In this document: positions 53,001 through 64,000 of the stretch, piece by piece
How positions within the stretch are numbered: position 1 is the stretch's first letter
Layout of the letters: the number at the start of each line of letters is the position of its first letter
The notes under the pieces: generated by a model
What the model saw: only the letters and a program-made list of their open reading frames with translations
What the model was told of the DNA's origin: nothing
Database searches by the model: none
Source: Eleginops maclovinus
Lineage: Eukaryota; Chordata; Actinopteri; Perciformes; Eleginopidae
NCBI RefSeq assembly: GCF_036324505.1
Contig: NC_086350.1
Span: forward strand, 17,047,532 to 17,111,531
Length of the DNA: 64,000 nucleotides
Reading direction: 5' to 3'
Program-made: the position numbers and the translations under genes

Positions 53001-53727
53001 CACTCAGTTAGCAGCCTTCCTCAGCCAAAAAGACTATTGGACTGCAGCCCTACTTTCTGTCTTCTGCGGTCGCTTTGAGATAATGTGTTATCAGAATCCA
53101 AATGCTCATTTAACCCTGTGCCCACCTCACCGCACTACAGGCCACATCATGGTGAAGGTTTTTAACCATGATATATGGGTAGCCATTAAGATGATGATTT
53201 TCAAAATGGTCTGATTAAACCAGCATCCAGTCATGTTAATTGTTCTCACGATGAAAGGTCAGGCTCAGCATGTGTCTGAACCAAGGCGCCACCAGCACTG
53301 GTATTTAATGAGACTTTCTCGATTAAATTATCCACAGGGAAACAAAGACTGAGGCCAGCGCTTTCAGATCCCAACTGACATTTATAGAAAATGCTGGGTT
53401 CTTAAAGCACTTTAGCAATAGAAAGCTGTTTGTCGGAACCATCAAATGTTATGGAAAATGGATCCCTCTACACCTCCTTCAACAAAAAAACATCACCAAA
53501 AACACTTTGAGCACACAAATAATAGTTTCAAGTGTGTGTAGTTAAGCTGTTGCACACGGACATGCTCCGACACTCCCCCTTTCTCGCTACATGCTGGATT
53601 TGGCCTTCCCCTGCCAACAAGCTGAGGTACCCCCCTCTCTTTTGAGGATTAGAAAAACGATCAAAGCTATGCTCATTCCACGCTCACATTTCCTGCCTCC
53701 TAACAGCAGGTGGGAAACCCCCTTTGG

Positions 53728-53850
<123 letters not shown>

Positions 53851-54337
53851 CTGTACCAGCCAGCAGGGTAGGGTAGGCTTCAGGCATGCTCTAGAGGGCA
53901 GGGAGATACACAACCAAATCCAGCTTAGAAACTGTCTATTACCCACACATCCATTCTCATGACATTTCAATGTTTGGAGCCTTCGTCCCATATATGGCAC
54001 CAGACTCATTTACAGGGGAATCACGTTGCTTCACGGCATTTCCACTCTGCTTTGTATTGAATAGCTTCCTTCATGTCGTTGAGTCAGAGACATGTTTGGA
54101 CTCTGAAAAAAGTTACCGTCACACTTCAAAAGATTTCATGTATTTCACTTATGTTTCACGTTTCTGCTGCTGTTGGTGAAATTCTTATTATTGTCGCCCT
54201 CTTTTTGCCAGTGTGTCAGTGCTGTCTGACGTGCATGTGTGTGAGTGTGTTGGTAACCCCCTGTCACTTTGTGTCACAGCCCCACAGCTCCTGAGCTTTG
54301 ACTATATCGAAAGTTTCACCCAAGGCAAGTCAATTTA

Positions 54338-54495
<158 letters not shown>

Positions 54496-57400
54496 GGGTT
54501 GGTTGTGCGTGTCTATGGGTTGGCTATATTTGTGCCTGGCAATAAATAAGTCAGAGTTGTGTAGCGGGTAGGGGGGTTGATAATTTAATATGAAAATTTC
54601 ACATGGTGCTTTGGGGTTGGGGCCAAGCAACATTGGGCATTGAGCTGGTAATTCTTCCCACTGTGATCAAAGGCGAGGTTCTCAGCAAGCTCCCCGACCA
54701 CCCACCCGCCTTTCCCCTTATTTCCCCTTCCATCCTGTCTCTGCTCTGCTACAATCAGAGTCCAGAGAAACCAGGCGTGAGTTTTACCCTGTGGTGGTGT
54801 GGCTTATTGTCCCTTAGTCGAGCACATCCTTCTGGTCAAGGCCAAACAACTGGTGCTGAATGTTGAAACCCAGCTCCTTTATCGTCACTCTCCATGCTCT
54901 AGCTGCACCTATACAACTTCTTTCAGCCCACAAACCCTAGCGGTGTTGCTGCCTCGTGCCTCCCCTGTGATTCCTCTCTCGTTCTTAAACTCTACACATG
55001 ATCCATGATCCAACCTCTCGTAACTTTCAGTAGCCTATAGTTAAAATATGTCACGCTCCCCTTCCTCCTTTCCACACATCCATCTCTATTTATGCGCTTG
55101 CCTGCTGAATCTTATATATAAACCAATTATTTCTGCCCTGTTTGCTCCCCTTTCTTCTGTTCTTCTGTCCGCTACTCCTTCGATTCTAATTCACTCTTCA
55201 ATAGCTCAAACGTGTCACTCATTCCCCGGCACTATGCATATTTGTTCATCTCCCGGACGTACAGCACTGCTGTAACATTGTCAAGGTTACTTTCAGTGTT
55301 ACCCTACAGCAAATCTGGGTTGTTTTATCTAACACAAATATAGCCAGGAGCTCCAAGCAGCCTGATGAGAAATGCAGAATATAAGGCCAGGGCATGGGAG
55401 GGAGCCTGAGAATGAGTGGCCCACTTTGGCCCATAAAAAAACACCTGCGACAGTTGGTGGTCCACTAAACGATGGTAGCCTGCAGGTTTGAGCAGTGGGC
55501 CAAGCCAAAAAGATTTCTATAAAACAGGCCAAGCCTGCTGGGAGCACTGGTGCCTCTTGTCATACTGGCTTCATTCCATCCCTTGACCTTCTGGCCCTGA
55601 TGCTCTCTCTTTTCCTTCTGTTTCCTTCCTACTCTCGCTCTGTCTCTGTGTAATTTCATTCTTTCTTTTCTTCAATATTTTATTATATTGAGTCTGTTAA
55701 GTTGCTCACTTGTGCCCAGATTTATGAACAATGGGGAAATTAGGTAAATTAAAAAGGTTCAGTTCTTTAATTCTGTTAAATCCATAGCATATTAATAGTG
55801 CCTTGGAAAACAAGTTATTGACTTTAAGGTGAACAACCATGTGGTAGATCTCACATGCAATACCTGGCTTAGGCATGTAAAGAAACACAGAACAGAGGTA
55901 GCCATTATGCAACAAAGAAGCAAGCATGTTTTAAAAATGATGATTAGCATTGATGGAATGAATGAAAGTAAATGTTTTACTTTCATAGACAACCTTTTTT
56001 TTTTAATGCTTACTTCAGTTCAATTATGTACTGATGCCTGTGAAATGCTGACCAAAAGGTGCTTTGTCCAAAAAAAAACGCTGTAAGGAAAACATTGATT
56101 GTCTATGGCATTAAAACAACATAATCATTAAAAAAGAGTGTTAACTGATTTGTTACCTCAATGGTTAATGTTTCCTTTGGTTTTGGAAACAAAACTTTGT
56201 TAATGTGGAAAAAAATCAAAGATGGCGGTATGGAGACGGGATGCAAGCAAATATTTGGCGCTGTCAAAGGTTGATATTTTGCATGCCAAAAAAAATCTAA
56301 TCATTATAATTATTATTATTATTTTATTCTATAAACTACTGACAATTTCTCTGTGTTGGAATTCAACAGACAATGGAATGGCTGCCATACATGTAAAGAT
56401 AAAGATATAAGAAACATCTGGAGTGGTCTCCTCCAGCAGTTCAAAGTTTCATATATTTAATAAAGAAACCTTACATCAATTATATTCAATTTGCACAAAG
56501 TCTTTGGTGTTCCCTGACTTTTCATCTAACGTCACCAGCAAGCTGACAGTTTTGGTTGAGAAGGAAATGTTTCAATATCTGGGTTGCCATTAGGTTTGGT
56601 GCGGACGTCTATGCTCCCCATATGATGTTATTGATCTTCTGACTTTTCATTTAATACCATCATCAGGTCAGAAATTCAATTTGTACAATATTATGGTATG
56701 ATTATGACCTGCTAACTGAAACATGAACGGCATTGCCATCAGCCCAGGCTATACTCTGATGTATGATGTACAATGCACCTCTTTGCCGAAATAGAGCCTC
56801 ACACAGGACGATCTCAATCCGACATGCCGCCCGCTGTGAATCTGTTCCCTTTAATCAACTATTGTTTTAAACTCAAATTCAATTATTTCCTCATTTAGAG
56901 TTACATTTGAGACTACAAGCAACACTTTAGTTCATATTTTGCCTCTAGAGTAAGACACCATAGGAGGAATTATGTCTTGATGAGTGCTCACAGTAAGCAA
57001 ATGTCTCCTAATTACTTGTAAGTGTGAGAAATTACATTTTTCTAAACTGAACATGGCCTTGTTTGAAGCGGTTATTTAAAAATGTATGTATGTTGTATGA
57101 AAACCAGTTGTGATAATGAACACAGCACTGTTGTTTTTTAGTGCCGGTTCACCACAGAGACTCAATCTTCCAACTTTATGTTTGGGCTGATCTTCAGCAG
57201 TCAAAAATAAGTTAAATGGCTGTCGTGTTTTCAGTATTTTACCGAGTGTCCATTATAACCTTTACTCTGTGTTTTAATAAACATGTCCTATACAAAATGG
57301 TAAGGCATCTATTAGCATTTACTCAAATAGCCCAGAGATTGAATTTATTCTTTGATAGTCAAATGCTTAGGTTGTTTTCACTTCATTAATGTTATGCTAA

Positions 57401-57637
57401 TGCTATATTTGTCGTACCTATTATCACCCTTGTGTTTTGCAATTTGCTGTGCAACCCATTTCAATCTGTACATCAGTTTGTTAAGCTTAATTAAGAAAGT
57501 AATTGTTGATTCTTCAGGCGTTTCTTCCTCAAATTGTTTTTGGCCGGTGCCTCTGAAATCCCAAATCAATATCTGTTTCTCATTTGATTCTCAGCCTGGG
57601 CCTTATAGATTGACAGGAGTGCGCGCAACCCCTCCCA

Positions 57638-57670
57638 CCCCCCCCCCCCCCCACACACACACACACACAC
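57638..57670. repeat. Poly(C) then (AC)n
   Basis: A run of 15 C followed by nine AC units. Confidence 0.95.
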
Positions 57671-58734
57671 AAACTACCCTTTTTATCTCTTTATCTGATT
57701 CAATTGTTGATGCCTATCTGATGTCCCTGCAGTGCCTCCAGGCCAGACCCTGCTAACTAATGTCATTGGAAAAAGGCATTGGTCAAATAGTTAAATGATT
57801 ATTTAATTGATGCATTAGGAGAAGCATTAAGGAGACTCGTTGTGAGCATAACTCTGCAAGAATGTGAAACTTTGTGTGTTTGCTATACGTTTTGATATGA
57901 TTGGTCGTATTAGCCAGTTTGAATATTCTCAAAGTAAGTCATTTTATTTAACTTTTTTCCTTAACATTTATTGAAACCATTAGCACATTGTCCCCTGATG
58001 GGTCCTCCTTCCTATTTTTCCCTTGTTTATTGCTTTGTGACTCACACACTCACTCACAAAGATGTCCTTTGCATTGATACGCAGGTTAATAAATATAAGA
58101 TGAATATCTAAAGACTCACTCCAGAGAGCGAACTCGTCCTTTAAGGGCCTTGGCATTTTGCAGCTACCTCGATGGCACTCTGACATGACAAGGACATTTC
58201 ATACTAAGCTGTCATGAGTTGCATTATTGCTCAACCTCAAATGAAGGTGCCAATATCCTGCGGACTGTGGACTCAGCTACTTTTGTTTTAAAAGTATATT
58301 TACACTTGCATTTAATACTCTTTAAGATAAAATTCTATTTCAATTAATTTCTCCTCTCTTATGCGATCACTCTCTATTACGATATTTCCCCTGATTCCCT
58401 TTGCTTTATTCTCACACCTTCTTCATCTCTCGCTTTCCTCATCCACCTCCTGATATTCTTACTTGCCTCCGGCTACCTTACTCATTCTGCTTCCCTGCTG
58501 CGCTGTAAGTGTTGTTTTCTCTCTCCCCACCCACTCGAACACACACTCACACAAACTTCCTTTGTATTTCTCCTGATACACATTGCCTTACCTCCTGCTA
58601 CATCTCTGACTGAATCTTTCTCCCTCTCAATGCCACCACTCACCCACAGGCAAAGTCATCCCAGGTTGCTACGCACCCCCTCCTCCCCTCTTTGCCAATC
58701 TCCCTACCTCAGAGTCATTTTCCAAATTTGGCCC

Positions 58735-58915
58735 CTAATTGGGTTTCTCCTGCGATTAAGTCAATAACAACCTTCATATTAGGCTTTAATATCCCCTAAT
58801 GAGTCCATTTGTTGGCCGGCGGCTAATTAGGTCTGAGCTGTTTATAGATAGCCTAAACTAATTGATGGGCATTACTGAAACACTGTGTGTCAATCAGTAA
58901 TACAGTTGAGCCAGT
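58735..58915. promoter_or_regulatory. Candidate conserved non-coding enhancer
   Basis: The block packs many homeodomain-type cores into 180 bp: CTAATTGGG, GCGATTAAGTC, CCTAATGAG, GGCTAATTAGG, GTTTATAG and ACTAATTGATGG. There is also a GGCCGGCGG patch. Such a mixture, without repeat signature or coding frame, is typical of deeply conserved developmental enhancers. It lies about 3 kb upstream of the proposed ldlrad3 first exon. Conservation itself cannot be seen from one sequence. Confidence 0.35.
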
Positions 58916-61790
58916 TTCTGCTTCTAGCTCGCAGCCCAGAGCCCCCCAAAAACAGATTATACTGTTCTGGTTCATGGATCAGGCTGTATAATTTGTGAGA
59001 CAACTCTGCATTAACATTAATGATAACTCCAGGGGACCAAAAGGAAATCCATTTAACATTGACTGACAAATCTTCTCCCTCCTCAACAAGCATTTAGTTT
59101 TATTAGTGTTGATTGTATTTAGGAATTGCGTTGAGGGGTCTCATGCTTTTGTTAGCTCATTAAAATATTCATATCTGCCAACTGTAGATGTTTATGCAGT
59201 GCACAGGCACAACCATTGAATATCAGGGCTCATCATAACAGAGTGATATACATAAGGTCCTACAGGCAACAACAGGGGAATATGAGGACAACAGGCCATT
59301 GCAGAAGCTATCAAGCTGAAATCTTAAAAAAAGTTTGAACAGATCCGATTGACATGCCAAGACCCCATCCTGGAGTATGAGTCTGCACAAGGCTTTGGTT
59401 TGATAAGGCAGTGTGTGGATGAATATAAAGTGAGCTGGAGGAGTCTGATATTGGGACTCATCCCAATCATATGCCTCCAGGTTAGCATGCTATCAAAAGG
59501 AGGGGTTTGTTTGAAGTGAGGTTGTCGGTCTGCACACAGCTGCGGCTCTATGATAAAGAGGAGCGAGGTTTGATAGGTGAAGTCTCCTGTCCTTCCATCC
59601 CTCTCTCTGTCTCTCTAATTCAATTCAACTAAAATGGCCATGAAAATACCAATACAAAGCCTTCTTTTCTGCCTTGTAGCTCTGTATGTGTGTGTAGTCT
59701 GTGCATGGACAGTTCTCTATCTTTTAAAATATTAATGTCCCACTGTGGAAGTTACTAGAGCTTGGTGTTTGAAAAGATACAGCAGAAATACAATTAGAGA
59801 GAAGAAGTGTCTTTCCGTGCCAACACCATGGACTTCTTTAATGCTTTGTTTTTATAAATGTATTTTCCTCTTTTAACTTTTCATCAAGGCAAACAATTTA
59901 TTTAAAAAAATACTCCAAATACTTTCCCCCTGTGCGATCTGTTGACGTAGTTTCAAAAATACTTTTGATCACTGTTGAAAACTCTTCAGCAATACAGGGC
60001 TGGTTTCTGATTTTGTTTGTTGTGCTACATCCTGGTGAACCATAACTATTTCTGTAATGTGTCAATATTTATCCAGGTCGGGGGGATAGAAATGTGATAG
60101 AGGAATTTAAAATGAAAATGAGAGTGCTGCTCTTCCCCTTCCTGTTTTCACTATGAACACAACACTTTGTGAATACATATACAGAGGGGAGGGCACCTTT
60201 AATCCTTTCTACCCAGGTTTGAAAAGGTGCACACAATGTCTATCCAATCCCCCAATCATGTTGGTGTCGGCGCCAAAAACAGTCAATGGCCTGACAAGTG
60301 AGCCAGTGTTTAGGAAAATTACAACTTATTTTCCCTGAATTTGCTCTGTTATGTTTCAGTTGTCATCAGCATTAATCAAAAGGAGCCTTCAAATAGAGAA
60401 TGATGTAAGCAGCTGCATTTGACCCCTTCGTCATAGTTGGAGGACATATTTTACATACAGTTGACTGGCTTGCCTGGCCCAGGCAAACGTTCTATGAAAG
60501 ATTGTTTCAAAACTGCTGGAATGAGCCTGGATGTCTTTAGACAATTTCAGAGGTAAAGTGAGCTTGTTTTGCATGAAAAATGGCTTTGAAATGTTGGAGC
60601 TATAAAAACAATAACACAAAAAACAACAACATGGACTGCCCCTATGTTGTAATATTTCAACAGTTTAAAGTCCAATAGCTGTCGTCAATATCATTAATAA
60701 GGTTGGTTGATTGTCTTCGAAGGAACCAAAAGATAAAAAATCCAGATTTAAGGTGACAATTGAGGAGGATTGACAGAAATTAGCTAAAAAGTTGAACTGA
60801 CTCCTCATTTGGATTTGTAATGATTTATCATTCCTCATTTTCTGATCTCTGTGTGCTCAAGACTCGAAATGATGACATAATGACATGACACAATTACTCC
60901 AATTTGATATTAGGCATACATTACAGACAAGGTGCAACAGACCTATGTGTAAAATGTAAACTCACTTAATAGACTTGAGTTTGCATAATATCTCTTAAGC
61001 AAAGGGTCTGTCTTATACTTCATTGAGACCCATATAGACATACTTCATTATAAAAGGCATATCAGAAGCATGAAGGGGGGAATGTTTTCATAATAAGACA
61101 TTATGAGATTCACAAATAACCTCATTATAGCCTTTATTATGTTGATGTTATTTTCTGCCTGTGTGGTTATCTTTGACTTTCGTTAGTAAGAGTGTTTAAT
61201 TTTCGGAAAAAATACTCCCATGCAGAGTTTTATCTGGTATTTCTGGGGAAATTAGTTTTTAAATTGTCCTCGTCCTGGCCTTCTATAAGCCTATCTGTTT
61301 CATATTAGGCTAGAGAAAACTAAGCTACGCCGCTCATTTAGTAGCTGGAGGTTCTATACCCAATTGATAAACGTTTCACCTGTGTCTGTGTCGTGTCTGC
61401 TGAATATCCGTAGATGAGATCAAATTTGAGCTAACTACACTTCAGAATAACGGTGCAGTCAAACATGGTTTTGCCAGATGGGACCTTTAGCGGTTTCTAG
61501 CCCGCAGATTAGGAACCGCTGCTTCAGACTGGACGGACCTCTGCTCTGCACCTCTCTGCCTCCGACTCCGCCTCCCTCAGCACCAATGCGACCGACTCCC
61601 CAGCCTGCCTGCTGCCACCCCGAAGCCCCTCTAGCTAAAGCCTGTAGACCTTCCCACTTCAAAAACCGGACTCTATACTTTTGTCCCAACGCGAACCCAC
61701 TACTCTCAAGCAAAATGTACTGTTCTTGTTTCGTCGGGTGAAAAAATAGTCCAATGTATAAGTAAGCTACAATAGGCAGTAGTTGAGCTG

Positions 61791-61934
61791 TGTCGGATAA
61801 GTTTTTTTCTTTGCCCACAGTTTTCGGCCCCGCGGCGGGGCAGGACAACAAGGGCAGCCCGGGGGGAGACGGAAACCGTATGATGTGGATCTGGTACCTT
61901 CTGCTGGGTTCGGGGTCAGGCTCAAGAACTGTTG
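61791..61934 (+). CDS. ldlrad3: Probable first exon of ldlrad3: 5' UTR plus signal peptide start (partial gene)
   Basis: Coding part is 61880-61934. Two consecutive ATGs (61880 and 61883; the second has the better context, A at -3) open an 18-codon frame MMWIWYLLLGSGSGSRTV that ends in phase 1 at a consensus donor, G|GTAAGT. The hydrophobic WIWYLLLG run is signal-peptide-like and recalls the MWLLGPLCLLL start of mammalian LDLRAD3, a single-pass membrane protein with LDL receptor class A repeats. The gene follows TRIM44 on the same strand in human. The preceding 80 bases are CpG-rich (CCCCGCGGCGGGGC), fitting a promoter-proximal 5' UTR; its 5' limit here is arbitrary. The LDL-A exons are not in the window, so the name rests on synteny and a short N-terminus. 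Confidence 0.5.
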
Positions 61935-64000
61935 GTAAGTGTTTAGAAGCACACGGAAACTAATGTTGTTGTCACGGCGCCGTCATGCTTACTGGTGGGT
62001 TGCACGAAGGGGCGCAATGAAAAATCTTGAGAAATGTTCTCTGAAACTGCTGTAACGTTTCGGTTCGGATGTTTTCTTTATTTCGACGAGCAGTAGCATT
62101 ATGCAAAAACGTATTGGAACAACTTGTATGAAAAAAAGTTAGCCGACCTTCATTTCTATCGATTGGACGGGGTTTGTCTGGGAATTGGGAGTTGCTGCAG
62201 CGGTGTGAGCAGTTTTAGAGTTTTTCCGTGCATGACGAATGGGAGCATGTCCCCTTCTGCGTGAGAATAGTTTTGCTACTGACACCCTCCATGACATATC
62301 CTTGTACTGTATGTTTTACTGAGATGGGGTTATAGTTTCCTCTGGGTTAGGTTATGACCGAGGGGTTGTTGACAGGACAGTGTTGACAAGTCAATCTGTC
62401 CAGCCCCGCCATGGCAGGCTGGGGCCCGGTGGAGGACACTTAATTCAAAGGACTTCCAGTCTGTACTTTACCCCTTTTAACCAAGCAGCTTTAGTTTGGA
62501 GCTGGTATTCCAAACAGTCACTTATCCTCTGGTTATTTCAGTGTGCTGAAAAGCTAACCATCCATTTCATTGATGAGCTGCAGTTAATAATTGAGAGGAT
62601 GAGAAACACGTGTGTGATAATCAGTGATTCAGAGGTAACAGCCTCGGAAGTATGTGTAATTGTGACAATGAAGTAAAACTATTTGTATGGTAATGCAGTC
62701 CCTTTTCTCTTAAAATAACTTCTTTCAAATACAGTGTAAGGCTCAACATGTGTGCAGTAGGTTAAAACTGCAAGTTGTAGCATAATATACTGTTACCAAT
62801 TAACATGCATGCATGTTGAACACACAACCCTAATAGTTTATTTACACCAATTAGATAGCGTGTGTGTTCAACTTGTATTGTCTCACATGAGGACTTTTAA
62901 GAGAGTGGTCAAAGCATTTAGGGATGACTCTTTCCAGGTTAACTAATGTCACATATTGAATACTTCCTAATGAGCACAATAAGTATTGCAGGATTCATTG
63001 GATTGGTGTATAGGTGAAAAAGCTCTTAGATGCTCTGGTACTGTAGGTCATGGAGGTTTTGACATGTAACAGTAGGGAAGGCACAGATTTAAGCAATGTG
63101 AATATTAATGGCTGAACTTTTTTTAGCCTAGTTAGTTTGGTTTTATGGTCCTGATATTGTGCATACTTGAAGCTCACTGTCACACTTTCATGGCCTTCTG
63201 AGACACTCAAATAGACAGAACCATTGTGAAAGTTATTAGTAACACCTGTGCTGTTTCTGCCGTGACAAGTTATGCTTGGAAAAAAATCCTATTGCTGCAA
63301 TTTTAGTTTTATATATGCCTTAAAAGGCCCGTGCACTGTGTAAACAAATACTGCTGATTTTTTTTCTCATCGTATCATTTTAACACTGGTTATTGAGCAC
63401 AAGTAGGACACACCTGGTAAGTGTGTACTGTCTTCCACATGGCAAGCATGTGCATGTGAATATGTTTTTTTTTTGTCAGTGCAAGTGAAGTGTTTATCAT
63501 GAGGTGTGGAACAGAGCTTTTGTGTTGACTGACAAAACCCACCCTCCTTTGCTCTTTTGGAGCATTTACACATATGATTGATGCCAGAAATGTTCTCCTA
63601 TTATATTATTGCAGTTTGTTTTCTTCAGTATTCCCTAGGTGTTGTCAGCTCTGAATAAACAAATTGTGCATCAGCCATTTATTAGCTTATAATAATAATA
63701 ACACTATCATCTAAACAGTGTGTCTGTGTGTGTGCTGGTGCCAAGCCAGTTGTCCTTTGAAAGGTCATTGCTATTGGGATTCCAACTCACAAATAAACCG
63801 GTAATATAATTTCTAAATTGGGTGCACAATATTTTCCATTTGTAGGGATTTATGTTTTATCTATAAGCCTGACATAAATACAGGTCTATCTCAACATCTA
63901 TTTTGGTTGCAATACCTTTTTATTACAAATCTAATCACAGAATTGACATTGATAAGGCGACCGGCAGTTATCTTCACCATGCAATAACTCAGTTTCTAAA
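61935..64000 (+). other. ldlrad3: Probable start of ldlrad3 intron 1
   Basis: Follows the GTAAGT donor and runs off the window. I see no further exon: the open frames (98 codons at 62380-62676, 71 on the minus strand near 63000) show no cysteine pattern of an LDL-A repeat and no flanking splice logic. No clear repeat apart from short AAT runs near 63690. Confidence 0.45.

Noticed and set aside
57352..57756. 134-codon + strand open frame
   Set aside because: It crosses the poly(C)-(AC) simple repeat and shows no domain.
61459..61851. 130-codon minus-strand open frame next to the ldlrad3 exon
   Set aside because: GC-rich antisense frame over a probable promoter; Gly/Arg-rich with no known domain. 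The + strand reading has an exon with a consensus donor.

Overview
This window is vertebrate genomic DNA, almost certainly from a teleost fish. The grounds are spliced genes with large introns and GT/AG sites, very long (CA/TG)n microsatellites, tRNA-derived SINEs with the usual fish core, L2-like LINE tails, and hAT-like MITEs beginning with a GGGCTGGGC-type terminus. Nothing suggests prokaryotic sequence: there are no operons, CRISPR arrays or ribosome binding sites. The species cannot be told from the sequence alone.

One gene is complete. It is an ortholog of TRIM44, the RING-less TRIM protein with a UBP-like zinc finger, a B-box and a coiled coil, on the + strand from 3853 to 44615. I rebuilt it from five coding exons (3853-4491, 6293-6370, 13625-13909, 19650-19672, 44531-44615). 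They join without any frame break into a 369-residue protein. Exon 4 is a 23-nt microexon that sets the reading frame of the C-terminus, and intron 4 is about 24.9 kb. A 5' non-coding exon near 2.7-3.04 kb and a poly(A) signal at 45247 are proposed.

From about 45.3 to 61.8 kb the DNA is intergenic. At 61880-61934 there is a CpG-rich block with a short exon encoding a signal-peptide-like N-terminus and a strong GTAAGT donor. By position, strand and sequence it is best read as the first coding exon of ldlrad3, the neighbour of TRIM44 in other vertebrates. The rest of that gene would lie beyond the window.

The non-coding remainder holds nine long dinucleotide tracts (46 to 203 bp), one changing into (TGCG)n. 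It also holds 3' ends of two non-LTR retrotransposons on opposite strands, several SINEs, three MITEs and a likely solo LTR. A pair of diverged ~165-bp segments 1.85 kb apart in intron 2 looks like a duplicated conserved element. Several A/T-homeobox-motif-rich or GC-rich blocks resemble cis-regulatory sequence. Most other open reading frames are chance or repeat translations. I found no convincing new biological system. The most useful leads are the intron 2 duplicate pair, the frame-setting microexon, and the candidate regulatory blocks.
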